DNA from: Nostoc linckia FACHB-104
Lineage (GTDB): Bacteria > Cyanobacteriota > Cyanobacteriia > Cyanobacteriales > Nostocaceae
DNA: 64,000 bases
Reading direction: 5' to 3'
Assembly: GCF_014696615.1 (NCBI RefSeq)
Contig: NZ_JACJQJ010000040.1
Span: forward strand, 1-64,000
Positions 51,550-62,330 of this stretch are shown in pieces (position 1 is the first letter of the stretch; every line of letters begins with the position of its first letter). Made by a program: the position numbers and the translations under genes. Below the pieces are notes generated by a model, which saw only the letters and a list, made by a program, of their open reading frames with translations, was not told the DNA's origin and did no database searches.

Positions 51550-52859
51550 AAACTATTAATGTTGAACAAGCAACTATTATGATTGTTGATGACAATCAAA
51601 CCAATCTCAAAGTTTTATGTAATGCTATCTCTAACTATGGTTGGGAAATTCTGATTGCCACCGATGGTCAAAGTGCTATTGAACAAGCTGAATATGCCCA
51701 ACCAGATTTGATTTTATTAGATGTGATGATGCCAGGTCTTGATGGATTTAACACCTGTCAAATACTCAAAAAAAATCCTTTAACCCATGATATACCAGTA
51801 ATTTTTTTAAGCGCTCTATCAGATAAATTTGATAAAGTGCAAGGGCTTTTGATTGGTGGTGTAGATTATATTACTAAACCTTTTCAAAAAGAAGAGGTTT
51901 TAGCAAGAGTTCACGTACATTTAAAAATACGATTTTTAACAAAACAACTAGAATTACAGAATCAACAGTTAGAGCAGCGCATAGAAGAACGTACCACTAA
52001 ACTTTCCCAAGCACTGGATGAATTAAAGCAATCTCAACTGCAATTAGTACAGAACGAAAAATTGTCTACTCTCGGTCAATTAGTCGCTGGTGTTGCTCAT
52101 GAAATTAACAATCCCCTTACTTCCTTAACAGGTAATTTGCATTTTATCGGCAATTATATAGATGACTTAGTCAACCACTTGCAACTTTATCGTCAACACT
52201 ATTCAGATCCACCTGCGGATATTGTTAAAGATGCCAAAACGATAGATTTGGAACAAATCATCAAAGATTTGCCAGCTATGCTTTCATACATGAATATCGG
52301 TGTAGAACGCATCAGTGACATTAGCACGAGTTTACGGACTTTTTCCCGTACAGATATAACTCATAAAGTAGATTTCGATATTCATGAAGGTATTGATAGT
52401 ACTTTGCTAATTCTGCAGCATCGTCTGAAGGCAAGTAATAAGCGATCGCAAATAGTAGTCATGAAGAATTATGGAGATTTACCCTTGGTTAAATGCTATC
52501 CTGGGCAAATTAGCCAAGTATTTATGAATATTATTTCTAACTCTATTGATGCTTTTGATGAGAAAAATGAAAAATTACCTGATCCAGAAAATTCTGGCTA
52601 TGAAATTGTGATTGAAACTCGATGTAATGAGGATGAAAATTTGCTGATTATCACCTTTGCTGATAATGGTTCTGGGATAGCACCGGAACTTATAGAGCAA
52701 ATATTTGACCAATTTTTTACTACTAAATCAGTTGGTAAAGGTACTGGACTAGGTTTATCTATTAGTAAACAGATTGTTGAAGAAAAACACCAAGGAAAAA
52801 TCCAATGTTTGTCAGTATTAGGAAAAGGCACAAAATTTGTCATTGAAATCCCTATATAA
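51546..52859 (+). CDS. REC-histidine kinase hybrid
   Basis: 437 aa; starts within the stop of the preceding gene (ATGA overlap); [18 protein letters not shown]-box [15 protein letters not shown], ATPase GTGLGLSIS. Confidence 0.94.
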   Translation: MKTINVEQATIMIVDDNQTNLKVLCNAISNYGWEILIATDGQSAIEQAEYAQPDLILLDVMMPGLDGFNTCQILKKNPLTHDIPVIFLSALSDKFDKVQGLLIGGVDYITKPFQKEEVLARVHVHLKIRFLTKQLELQNQQLEQRIEERTTKLSQALDELKQSQLQLVQNEKLSTLGQLVAGVAHEINNPLTSLTGNLHFIGNYIDDLVNHLQLYRQHYSDPPADIVKDAKTIDLEQIIKDLPAMLSYMNIGVERISDISTSLRTFSRTDITHKVDFDIHEGIDSTLLILQHRLKASNKRSQIVVMKNYGDLPLVKCYPGQISQVFMNIISNSIDAFDEKNEKLPDPENSGYEIVIETRCNEDENLLIITFADNGSGIAPELIEQIFDQFFTTKSVGKGTGLGLSISKQIVEEKHQGKIQCLSVLGKGTKFVIEIPI

Positions 52860-52988
52860 AGATGAATTACTGGGATGCTCAAAAGTCAATTTGGGAATTT
52901 AATCAGACCTATAGTGAAATAAAAGCAGGATTTTCGGGAACAGTAGGAAATAGGTTTCTATTGCTAGTCACTATGGGAATGTAAATTT

Positions 52989-55580
52989 ATGCAAAAAAAT
53001 AAAAAGCTCATTTACTCTTTCGCTTATACAATCAACTTAGGGTTGCTCACATTGTTTGTCGTCACAACAGGTATTCCAGCCCAAGCAAATATCAATTTGC
53101 GCTCGGAAATTCAGGATGGGAACATCACCACCAACTCGGTCTTAAATCCTAATTTCCTGCTGGAACAAGGTAGAATTCAGTTTGCTGGAGGACGTTTTAC
53201 CGAAGCAGCAAAACTTTGGGAAGCTGCGTCTGTTGCTTTTGCAGAACAAGGTGACACTATTAACCAAGCTTGGAGTTTGAGTTATCTATCTTTAGCCTTA
53301 CAAAACTTGGGAGATTGGCAAAAGGCGGAAGTTTCAATTACTAACAGTCTCAATCTTCTGCAACGCCTAAACAGCAAAAATCAAGATAATGCTGCGATTT
53401 GGGCAGTAGCGTTCAATACTTTAGGAAATCTCCAACTTGCTAAAGGACAAGGAGAAGCGGCTTTACAAGCTTGGCAAGATGCAGAAAAAAATTATGCTCA
53501 AGCTGGTGATGATGCGGGGAAATTAGGTAGCCAAATTAACCAAGCGCAAGCACTACAAGCTTTAGGATTTTATCGCAGAGCGCAGAAGTTGTTAATAGCC
53601 ATCAATCAAAAGCTGCAAAATCAGCCAGATTCCATTATTAAAGCTAAAGCCTTGCAAAGCTTGGGAGTAGTTTTGCAGCAGGTGGGCAATTTACAGCAAT
53701 CTCAGGAAATTTTAAAGCAAAGTTTAGCAATTAGCACTCGCCTGAACGCTACAGACAATATCGGCGATGTTCTTTTCAGCTTAGGAAATACGGCTAGAGA
53801 CTTACAAAAAACCTCAGAGGCTTTAGATTATTATCAACAAGTGCTAGCTAAGGCAACTAATCCCCAACTACACTTAGAAGCACAACTTAATCAACTCAGC
53901 CTGTATTTAGACAATGCACAAGTACAAGCTGCTAATGCTCTATTACCCCAAATTAAATCACAATTAGAGAATCTACCGCCTAGCCGAATGTCTATCTATG
54001 CCACAGTTAACTTTGCACGTAGTTTGGCTAAGTTGACAAAACTAGATGGAGGCAATCAAGATTTAGTTAAAGAAGCTGCAGTAACTTTAGCACGTGCAAT
54101 ACAACAAGCCGACACATTGAGCGATTTGCGTGCTAAAGCTTATACCTTAAATGAATTAGGAAAATTATATTTTGAGCAGCAGCAGTTATCTGATGCTTTG
54201 CAACTTACTCAAAAAGCATTGACAATCGCTCAAGAAATTAACGCCGCAGATATTGCTTATCAAGCTTCCTGGCAAGTTGGGCGCATTCTCAAAATTAAAG
54301 GTAACACTGAAGGTGCGATCGCAGCTTATAATTTCTCCGTCAAAACCCTCAAGTCTCTGCGTAGCGATTTAGTTGCAATTAACCGTGATGTCCAGTTTTC
54401 CTTTCAAGAGAGTGTGGAACCGGTTTATCGGGAGTCAGTCGATTTATTGCTACAATCTCACCCCAGCCAAAAAAACTTAAAGCAAGCGCGAGAAACCATT
54501 GAAGCGCTACAACTCGCTGAATTAGACAATTTCTTCCATGAAGCTTGTTTAAATGGTAAACCAGAGCAAATCGACCAAATCGATAAAAATGCAGCTGTTA
54601 TTTACCCGATTATTTTAGGCGATCGCTTAGAAGTTATTGTCTCAATTTCCGGGCAACCCTTAATTAACTACAAAACGGATATACCAAAAGCGGAGATAGA
54701 AAAGACTATCAAACAGATGCGTCAATCTCTCAACCCTGCTTTTTCGCAAGAGAATGCTTTGTCTGTTTCTCAAAAACTCTACGATTTACTCATTCGTCCC
54801 GCCGAATCACAGTTAGCCAATAGTAAAGTCAAAACTTTGACCTTTGTGTTAGACGGTTCCTTGCGAAATTTACCAATGGCGGCTTTGCATGATGGCAAAA
54901 ACTATTTAGTAGAGAAATATAGCTTGGCTTTATCGCCAGGTATGCAATTATTGCAAGCCCACTCCCTCAAGCGAGATAATATTAAAGTTATTACAGCCGC
55001 ACTTAGCGAAGCACGCCAAGGGTTTAAAGCTTTACCAGCAGTTAAATCAGAAGTCACAGAAATTAGCGCCGAAATTTCTTCACAGCTACTTTTGAATGAA
55101 GAATTTACCGACGCTAACCTGCAAACAGCTATTAAATCAATTCCTTTTTCTGTATTACATCTCGCCACCCACGGACAGTTTAGCAGTAGATCAGATGACA
55201 CTTTTATACTCAGCTGGGATGGCAAAATTAACGTTAAAGAATTAAGTGAGTTTCTCAAATCTAGAAACGAAATAAATTCTACACCTGTAGAATTAATGGT
55301 TCTGAGTGCTTGCCAAACAGCAAAGGGAGACAATCGCGCAATATTAGGCTTGGCTGGAGTAGCAGTACGTTCTGGCGCACGCAGTACTATAGCTACTTTG
55401 TGGGCAGTACAAGACGAGTCTACAGCTAAATTTATGGTTGAGTTTTATAAACATCTCAAAAAACCTGGAATTGGTAAAGCAGAAGCTTTGCGGCAAACTC
55501 AACTGGCATTTTTACAAGATGCTAATTTCCAGCACCCCTATTATTGGTCAGCATTTGTGTTGGTAGGAAATTGGCTATAG
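52989..55580 (+). CDS. TPR-CHAT domain protein (caspase-like peptidase)
   Basis: 863 aa; signal-like N-term, TPR repeats, CHAT with VLHLATHGQFSS (His) and LMVLSACQTAKGD (Cys), ending HPYYWSAFVLVGNW. Confidence 0.95.
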   Translation: MQKNKKLIYSFAYTINLGLLTLFVVTTGIPAQANINLRSEIQDGNITTNSVLNPNFLLEQGRIQFAGGRFTEAAKLWEAASVAFAEQGDTINQAWSLSYLSLALQNLGDWQKAEVSITNSLNLLQRLNSKNQDNAAIWAVAFNTLGNLQLAKGQGEAALQAWQDAEKNYAQAGDDAGKLGSQINQAQALQALGFYRRAQKLLIAINQKLQNQPDSIIKAKALQSLGVVLQQVGNLQQSQEILKQSLAISTRLNATDNIGDVLFSLGNTARDLQKTSEALDYYQQVLAKATNPQLHLEAQLNQLSLYLDNAQVQAANALLPQIKSQLENLPPSRMSIYATVNFARSLAKLTKLDGGNQDLVKEAAVTLARAIQQADTLSDLRAKAYTLNELGKLYFEQQQLSDALQLTQKALTIAQEINAADIAYQASWQVGRILKIKGNTEGAIAAYNFSVKTLKSLRSDLVAINRDVQFSFQESVEPVYRESVDLLLQSHPSQKNLKQARETIEALQLAELDNFFHEACLNGKPEQIDQIDKNAAVIYPIILGDRLEVIVSISGQPLINYKTDIPKAEIEKTIKQMRQSLNPAFSQENALSVSQKLYDLLIRPAESQLANSKVKTLTFVLDGSLRNLPMAALHDGKNYLVEKYSLALSPGMQLLQAHSLKRDNIKVITAALSEARQGFKALPAVKSEVTEISAEISSQLLLNEEFTDANLQTAIKSIPFSVLHLATHGQFSSRSDDTFILSWDGKINVKELSEFLKSRNEINSTPVELMVLSACQTAKGDNRAILGLAGVAVRSGARSTIATLWAVQDESTAKFMVEFYKHLKKPGIGKAEALRQTQLAFLQDANFQHPYYWSAFVLVGNWL

Positions 55581-56092
55581 CTGGCTTACAGTCCTTTGAG
55601 TAATTTCAAACAACTTAACAGGTAGCTGATACCAATTCACAAAAATCTTGATCCAGATAGATTTTTGTAGGGTTTTGCAATGCTAAACCCTCTACCCATG
55701 TATTTGTATAATTATTAAACTTAAATGGTATGGGCATCTGCATTTTATTGTTTGTCCAAATGGCTGATTTTAATTATCAGTATTTCTACTAAGATAAAAT
55801 TATAAATATTGATTTAGGATGATAAAAATTTAAAAAAATTAAGTATATATAGCGTAGATAATAACTGCAACAGCTACAAATAGACAGACAATTAATAATT
55901 ATGTATGGTTAATATATTTCATTTTTATATACTTAGCTAATAAATTACAATTTTTAATAATATTACGACTGGATAGCCAACAAAATTTTATCCATAATTA
56001 ATATGACTTTATAGCAAATAAATTTATCCTTTAGGTTTTTGGAGTTATCTTGGAAATCAATTATTATTTTTGATTTACAGAGAATTCTGATT

Positions 56093-57460
56093 ATGTCATC
56101 CCAGAAACAGAACATTCATAAATGTGCTAAAGCTAATAATTTTCCTAAATTAATAACGCTAGCGCTAGTATCAACTACCATCATCAGTCATACCTTACCA
56201 GCCCAAGCAGTAACATTTAACTTCACATATGATAGTGGAGTAAATTATGATCAAAAAACTGCTTTTGAATTCGCTGGTAGATACTGGGCTGATTACCTCA
56301 GTGATGATGCTACTGTTAACATTCACGTTGATTTTGCTTCTTCGAGTAAGTTGCCAAAAGGGATGCTTGGTGGCGCTATTCCAGCGTTTGTTAATAATGT
56401 GAGCTATAACTCTTTTTGGAATGCATTGAATAATGACCGTCAGTCTCAATTTGATTACACTGCTGTAAACAATTTATCTTCAAGTACACAATGGCAGTCC
56501 AATTTTCAAAATCTACAGCAACAAACACTCACGCTTTCTAATAACAAAATCACTTTAACCCAAGCCAACGCCAAAGCTTTAAATTTAATTGACAAAAATA
56601 GCACTGCCTTAGATGGGATTATTATTTTAAATGAGCTAGATAATACTGGTTACGAATGGGAAAACAGTGGTTACACCAGCACTAGCGTCAATAGCTGGTT
56701 CAATAAACCATTTGACCTCTACAGTGTTGCTGTTCACGAAATCGGACATATCTTAGGATTTGTTAGTAGTCTCGATGGCATTAATGTTAAGAACTACAAT
56801 GATTTAGATTTACGTAAAAAACTGTTTACTCCCTTTGATTTATTCCGTTATTCTGACTCTAGTAAAACTAAAGGTTTATCAGACTTAAGTAACAGTAATG
56901 CTAGTTATTTCTCTATTGATGGTGGTATTAGCAATATAGGTTATTTATCTACTGGTCAGGATACCAGTATTAAGGGCGATGGCTTTCAGGGAAGTCATTG
57001 GAAAAATTACACTAATAGTATTGGTGTAATGGCACCAGCTTTACGTGTCGGTGCTGTGCGTGAAGTCGATGAACGAGACCTTAATGTTTTAGATGTGATT
57101 GGTTGGAACAGAAAAGTTAGGACTTATAGTGATTTCACATTAAATTCACAAGCCCAATATGCTGCTTTATGGGCTAAAGAAGTTAACCGTAATGTCGATA
57201 TTGCGAATATGTTACAGCAAAATCGTTGGGGTGGTACTAGCACTACTAGTACTTTAAATCAAACACAAGACCTTGTTGGCATTCTCGCCGAACAAGGTGT
57301 TTTTGAAATGGGTGGTTTTTGGGACACTATCGATCAACAAGAGAATGTTGCTTCTGTTCCTGAACCCGCTACTAATGCTGGATTAATTGGTATTGGCTTA
57401 TTAGGCTTGGTTGGTTTGAAATTGAAAAAGTTTTCTCGCCATCATCTAAATTCTATATAA
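56093..57460 (+). CDS. secreted zinc metalloprotease-like protein with PEP-CTERM anchor (NF038122-like)
   Basis: Start chosen at MSSQKQNIHK; signal peptide; HEIGHILGF zinc motif; C-term VPEPATNAGLIGIGLLGLVGLKLKKFSR. Confidence 0.85.
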   Translation: MSSQKQNIHKCAKANNFPKLITLALVSTTIISHTLPAQAVTFNFTYDSGVNYDQKTAFEFAGRYWADYLSDDATVNIHVDFASSSKLPKGMLGGAIPAFVNNVSYNSFWNALNNDRQSQFDYTAVNNLSSSTQWQSNFQNLQQQTLTLSNNKITLTQANAKALNLIDKNSTALDGIIILNELDNTGYEWENSGYTSTSVNSWFNKPFDLYSVAVHEIGHILGFVSSLDGINVKNYNDLDLRKKLFTPFDLFRYSDSSKTKGLSDLSNSNASYFSIDGGISNIGYLSTGQDTSIKGDGFQGSHWKNYTNSIGVMAPALRVGAVREVDERDLNVLDVIGWNRKVRTYSDFTLNSQAQYAALWAKEVNRNVDIANMLQQNRWGGTSTTSTLNQTQDLVGILAEQGVFEMGGFWDTIDQQENVASVPEPATNAGLIGIGLLGLVGLKLKKFSRHHLNSI

Positions 57461-57478
57461 CATGAGCCTGTTCTCATC

Positions 57479-57523
57479 CCCCTGCAATCCTTACCGGAGT
57501 TAGGATACCAGCAGGGGTTTTTT
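57479..57523 (+). terminator. rho-independent terminator of the metalloprotease gene
   Basis: CCCCTGC ... GCAGGGG TTTTTT with nested ATCCT/AGGAT. Confidence 0.88.
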
Positions 57524-57847
57524 ATGCAACTTGGGATTACTACTGATTAGTTAGCTAATTATTTTTGAGAATTATTTCTGGTTAGTTAAGCAAAACTTTT
57601 GGGAATCCTAGAAATGTCACCTCTAAGAATAGCAGTTAGATTTGATTTATCAAGTAACCCTTATAGTGATGTTACGGCGCTAATCATGTATATTTGTTAA
57701 TTGATAATTACGTGATGCCCCTTAACTCATTCAAAACATTGCGTTTCCTGGATAGAACGTATTGTATCAATTACATATTTTAAGATTATTTGATAAATAA
57801 CAACTGAATTTAAAGGTGAAATAGCTAGACTTCTATTCACTAACCAA

Positions 57848-60800
57848 ATGTTTAAACCTTCAGAAATTACCAGCTTACTGTTGATAAATCATAAAATTCA
57901 GCAGCCAATTTTAATTATATTCTATATTTTATATTTATTAATTATTCATCAATCAAAGGGATTTGCACAAATTATTCCAGATAATAACCTGCCATCACCT
58001 TCCCTAACTGTTACGTCAGGGAACGTAATTGAAATTCAAGGTGGAACTCAAGCAGGTAGTAACCTTTTTCATAGCTTTGAGCAATTTTCTGTAAATACAG
58101 GCAACACAGCTTTTTTTAAAAATCCTTTAGAAATTAATAATATTATTACTCGTGTCACAGGCATTTCCATTTCTCAGATTGATGGTTTAATTCGTACCAA
58201 TGGTCAAGCAAATTTATTTTTAATCAACCCTAACGGCATTATTTTTGGTACGAATGCTAGTTTAAACATTGGTGGTTCTTTTTTAGCGAGTACAGCAAAT
58301 AGCATTAAATTTTCTGATGGCAGTATTTATAGTGCAGTTAATCCCCAACAACAAACTTTATTAACTATCAATACTCCTCTTGGCTTACAGTATGGAGTAA
58401 ATCCGGGAAATATCACCGTACAAGGGCCAGGTAATCAATTATTTGTGAATGAGTTTTTTGCGACTTCTAGAGAAAATAGACCTGTAGGATTAGAGGTAAA
58501 AGCTGGTAATACTCTTGCATTAGTTGGTGGTGATGTTTATTTAGCAGGTGGGAATTTAACAGCAGGACAAGGTAGAGTAGAAATTGGCGCTGTTAAAGAT
58601 AGTTTCGTTACCATTAATTACAATACTTCCGGCTTAAATTTAAGTTACGAGGGAGTGAATAATTTTGCAGATATTAATCTCAATGCTGCTGCTTCTATAG
58701 ATGTGAGTGGCGATGGTAGTGGTTATGTTCAGGTTATCGGTAAAAATATTAATTTAACTGATGGCTCGGCAATTTTAGCCAATACTGAACATGATTTAAA
58801 TGGAGGGAGTATCAAGATTAAAGCTGCAGACTTACTCAATGTCAGTGGGTTTAATAGTGATTCTGGTTTTTCGACAATTATCTCTACCGATGTGTCTCCA
58901 GAAGCTAGGGGTAGTGGTGGTAGCATCGATATTGTTGCCCATAAATTAACTGCAAGCGATGGTGGACAAATTAGCAGTACTACCTTTGGCTTAGGAACTG
59001 GGGGAACAGTTAATATTCAAGCTGAAGATATAGAACTAGCTTCTGGCGCAGATTTGGGGCCTAGTGGGATATTCGCTAGTACTGATTCTGGTGGTGGTAA
59101 TGCGGGAAAAATTGCGATCGCAACCAATAATCTACTAGTTACTGATGGCGCGCAAATATCAACTACTAGTTGGTTTGGCGAAGGTAATGCTGGGGAAATT
59201 CAGATTACTGCTAAAAAAGCACAATTTATCGGTACTGCTTTTGGGCAATATCCTAGTGGTTTATTAGCTAGTACTTATTCTGATGGTAATGGCGGTAATA
59301 TTTTCCTTAATACTGATACCTTAGCCGTTAAAGATGGCGCACAAATTCAAAATAGTGCCTTTGCTACTGGTAGTGCAGGTCAATTAGAAATTACAGCTAC
59401 AAATATAGAATTAAGCGGTACATATTCCGGCAAAATTGCTAGTGGTTTATTTAGCAATGTTGAACAAGGCGCAACAGGTAATGGAGGTTTGTTAAAAGTT
59501 AAAACCGAGAATTTAAGTTTATTTGATGGTGCGGCTATAGTTGCCAAAACTGCTGGTTCAGGAAATGCTGGAAAGATAGAAATTGCAGCTAAAACTATAG
59601 AAATTAGAGGAGAATCTAATAATCTGCTACCGACAATAATTGCCGCCAATGTTCAAAGTCAGGCAACAGGTGCAGGGGGAGAATTAAATATTAATACCGA
59701 TACTCTATATTTAAGAAATGGCGGACAAATTGCAACTAGTACATTTGGCATAGGTAATGCCGGGGTTTTAACCATTCAAGCTAATGATATAAATTTAAGT
59801 GGTTTTATTTCTGGTGGTAGTAGTGGTTTATTCAGTAATGCTGTTACCAATAGTGGTAATGGTGGTCAGTTAAATATCTCAACAGATAAACTGACTATTC
59901 AAGATGGCGCAACTATTGCTGCTAGTAACTTTTCGAGCCGTAACCCTAATCTTGCACCAGGAACAGGTTTGGCTGGTGATATTAAAATTGATGCTCGATT
60001 AATTGAGCTTTTTAATAGTACTGCTTCCAATATTAAAAGTAGTATTAATGCTACTACTTTTAATGGTGGTGGGGGCAATATTCAAATAAATGCGAAAGCA
60101 TCTCTAGCTGCTAGTAATAATAGTTTAATTACTGCGGATACAAAAGGTAATGCTAATGGTGGCACTATTAGAGTTAATACTAATTTGCTGTCATTAAACA
60201 GTGGAGCTAACTTGAGTACTAATAGTATAGGATTAGGTCAAGCTGGTGATATTTTTATTAACGCTAATCAAGTCAGAGCAAACTACGGATTAATTACGGC
60301 TACTGCTACTCAATCAGGTGGTGGTAATATTAGGTTAAATAATAATTTTCTCTTTTTGCAGAACAATAGCCTCATTAGTAGCAGCGTTACTGATAGCACG
60401 GGAGGCGGAGGTAATCTTTTTATTAATAGTGATTTTATCGTCATTCACAATAATAGTGATATCAGAGCTAACGCTATTTTTGGCACTGGAGGTAATATCC
60501 AAATTCACACCCAAGCACTTTTTCACAGTCAAGATAGCGAAATTGATGCAAGTTCTACATTTGGGATTGATGGTGTAGTCAAAATAACTAACCCAGAAGA
60601 CGTTCAAAAGATTGCCATTGCAGAATTACCAAAAGATATGGTGGATGCTACTCAGTTAGTAGCTAAAGCTTGTAGTGCTAGTAAAACTAATGAGTTTGTC
60701 ATTATTGGAAAGGGAGGATTACCAGAAAATCCTACTAATATGTTGAGAGGACAAACAGTTTGGACAGATTTGCGCCAATTATCTACAAACAGTAATACAC

Positions 60801-60982
60801 AAAATAAATTAGCAGCAGCAAGCCAAGAAAAGCTAGCTTCAACTTCTCCAACATCAACACATATTATTGAGGCTCAAGGATGGGTAATTAATCGCGATGG
60901 CACTATAGAATTAGTGGCTCATCCGCCAGAGATACCTACTGTATTACCTGTGAATTATGTAGCTAAATGTACTGGCTCTTAA
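57848..60982 (+). CDS. filamentous haemagglutinin N-terminal (TPS/ESPR-like) exoprotein
   Basis: 1044 aa; TPS domain GNVIEIQGGTQAGSNLFHSFEQFSVNTG...NLFLINPNGIIFGTNASLNIGGSFLAST, then beta-helix-like Gly/Asn repeats. Confidence 0.93.
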   Translation: MFKPSEITSLLLINHKIQQPILIIFYILYLLIIHQSKGFAQIIPDNNLPSPSLTVTSGNVIEIQGGTQAGSNLFHSFEQFSVNTGNTAFFKNPLEINNIITRVTGISISQIDGLIRTNGQANLFLINPNGIIFGTNASLNIGGSFLASTANSIKFSDGSIYSAVNPQQQTLLTINTPLGLQYGVNPGNITVQGPGNQLFVNEFFATSRENRPVGLEVKAGNTLALVGGDVYLAGGNLTAGQGRVEIGAVKDSFVTINYNTSGLNLSYEGVNNFADINLNAAASIDVSGDGSGYVQVIGKNINLTDGSAILANTEHDLNGGSIKIKAADLLNVSGFNSDSGFSTIISTDVSPEARGSGGSIDIVAHKLTASDGGQISSTTFGLGTGGTVNIQAEDIELASGADLGPSGIFASTDSGGGNAGKIAIATNNLLVTDGAQISTTSWFGEGNAGEIQITAKKAQFIGTAFGQYPSGLLASTYSDGNGGNIFLNTDTLAVKDGAQIQNSAFATGSAGQLEITATNIELSGTYSGKIASGLFSNVEQGATGNGGLLKVKTENLSLFDGAAIVAKTAGSGNAGKIEIAAKTIEIRGESNNLLPTIIAANVQSQATGAGGELNINTDTLYLRNGGQIATSTFGIGNAGVLTIQANDINLSGFISGGSSGLFSNAVTNSGNGGQLNISTDKLTIQDGATIAASNFSSRNPNLAPGTGLAGDIKIDARLIELFNSTASNIKSSINATTFNGGGGNIQINAKASLAASNNSLITADTKGNANGGTIRVNTNLLSLNSGANLSTNSIGLGQAGDIFINANQVRANYGLITATATQSGGGNIRLNNNFLFLQNNSLISSSVTDSTGGGGNLFINSDFIVIHNNSDIRANAIFGTGGNIQIHTQALFHSQDSEIDASSTFGIDGVVKITNPEDVQKIAIAELPKDMVDATQLVAKACSASKTNEFVIIGKGGLPENPTNMLRGQTVWTDLRQLSTNSNTQNKLAAASQEKLASTSPTSTHIIEAQGWVINRDGTIELVAHPPEIPTVLPVNYVAKCTGS

Positions 60983-61141
60983 ATCTTGATCAGCCATTTT
61001 TCATGCATAAATGGGGCGGGCTATTTGGCCCACCCCACAAGTATTTTTTGGTAAGGGACTTCCAGAAATTAAATTATCTAAATTGTGAAAGCGAAGACTA
61101 TAATTTGATTCTTCCTCCTCTGCTTATACAGCGAAGAGCGA

Positions 61142-61966
61142 TTAGCTGAATACGCGATGTTGCAAAGAAGGCATTTGGCGGCGGACTTGTTCTAGGCGAG
61201 TTGGTCTAATTTCTGCGATCGCAATTCCTGGTTTCTCTCCAGCATCAGCTAAAATCGTACCCCAAGGGTCGATAATCATGGCGTGTCCGTGGGTTTGTCT
61301 TCTGGCGTAATGGGTACCTGTTTGCGCGGGAGCAATGACATAACAGGTGTTTTCAATTGCTCTGGCTTGGAGTAATGTTTGCCAATGATCTTTACCAGTG
61401 AAGGCTGTAAAAGCAGCCGGGACAAAAATCACATCGGCTCCTTTGTCTGCTAAGTGTCTGTACAACTCTGGGAAGCGGACATCATAGCAAATCGAAAGTC
61501 CCAAATTACCCAAATTTTCGGAAAAATACACAGGTGGTAGCTGCGTTCCAGCCATGACTGTGCTTGATTCTTGATAGGTGTTACCATCTGGGACATTGAC
61601 ATCAAATAGATGTACTTTGTAATAGCGAGAAAGTTCTTGACCGTTGGAGTCTACAAGTATAGTTGTGTTATAAAATTTGCCTGTTTTCTCTACGGGAACT
61701 GGAAAACTACCGCCCAAAATGGTGACTTGAAAGCGCTGGGCCATTTTTTTGAGAAATATTTCGCTTTCCCGTGCGATCGCTTCTGCTTGTGCAAGTTTGT
61801 CTTTTTCTTCCCCCATAAAAGAAAAGTTTTCTGGCAAACCCACCAATTCAGCACCCCGACGCACGGCAAGTTCAATTAATTCTTCTGCCTGTGCTAAGTT
61901 TTTGTATAAATCAGACACACTGGTTAATTGGATAGCAGCTGCTAAATAAGGCTTCATAGATTCCAC
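61142..61966 (-). CDS. carbon-nitrogen hydrolase (nitrilase superfamily)
   Basis: 274 aa; ELVGLPENFSFMG (Glu), RYYKVHLFDVNVPDG (Lys), LGLSICYDVRFPELYR (Cys). Confidence 0.95.
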   Translation of the reverse strand: MESMKPYLAAAIQLTSVSDLYKNLAQAEELIELAVRRGAELVGLPENFSFMGEEKDKLAQAEAIARESEIFLKKMAQRFQVTILGGSFPVPVEKTGKFYNTTILVDSNGQELSRYYKVHLFDVNVPDGNTYQESSTVMAGTQLPPVYFSENLGNLGLSICYDVRFPELYRHLADKGADVIFVPAAFTAFTGKDHWQTLLQARAIENTCYVIAPAQTGTHYARRQTHGHAMIIDPWGTILADAGEKPGIAIAEIRPTRLEQVRRQMPSLQHRVFS

Positions 61967-62330
61967 AAACAGTAAATATGTGCGAGGTAGATTCCAAATA
62001 TATCGTTACCAGAGGCAGCAGAAAAGCCCACAAGTTCTAGGGATAAGATGGCAGTTGTTTTGGCAACTGTAGGGCTGAGGAAATACCAATAAATTCATTA
62101 TCTAGCAATTAGGGTAAGGGCGCTTCGTTAACGATATGCCTAATTGAAAGTCTTGCTAGTTATTGGTTTTGATAGTTCTATTATTTTTAATTACAACTCA
62201 TTTAGTGAAATATGCATCTTTATGACTTTTGTTTACGTAATTAATAATACGCCAGTCGAGATTTCAATCTTTCTCTGGGTTATAGAAAATAGGACACATT
62301 TCAAGGTAGGTTGTTATCAAACCTTGATAA

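Noticed and set aside
54902-55333. ORF 54902-55333 (-), 143 aa
   Set aside because: Antisense to the well-supported CHAT domain coding region.
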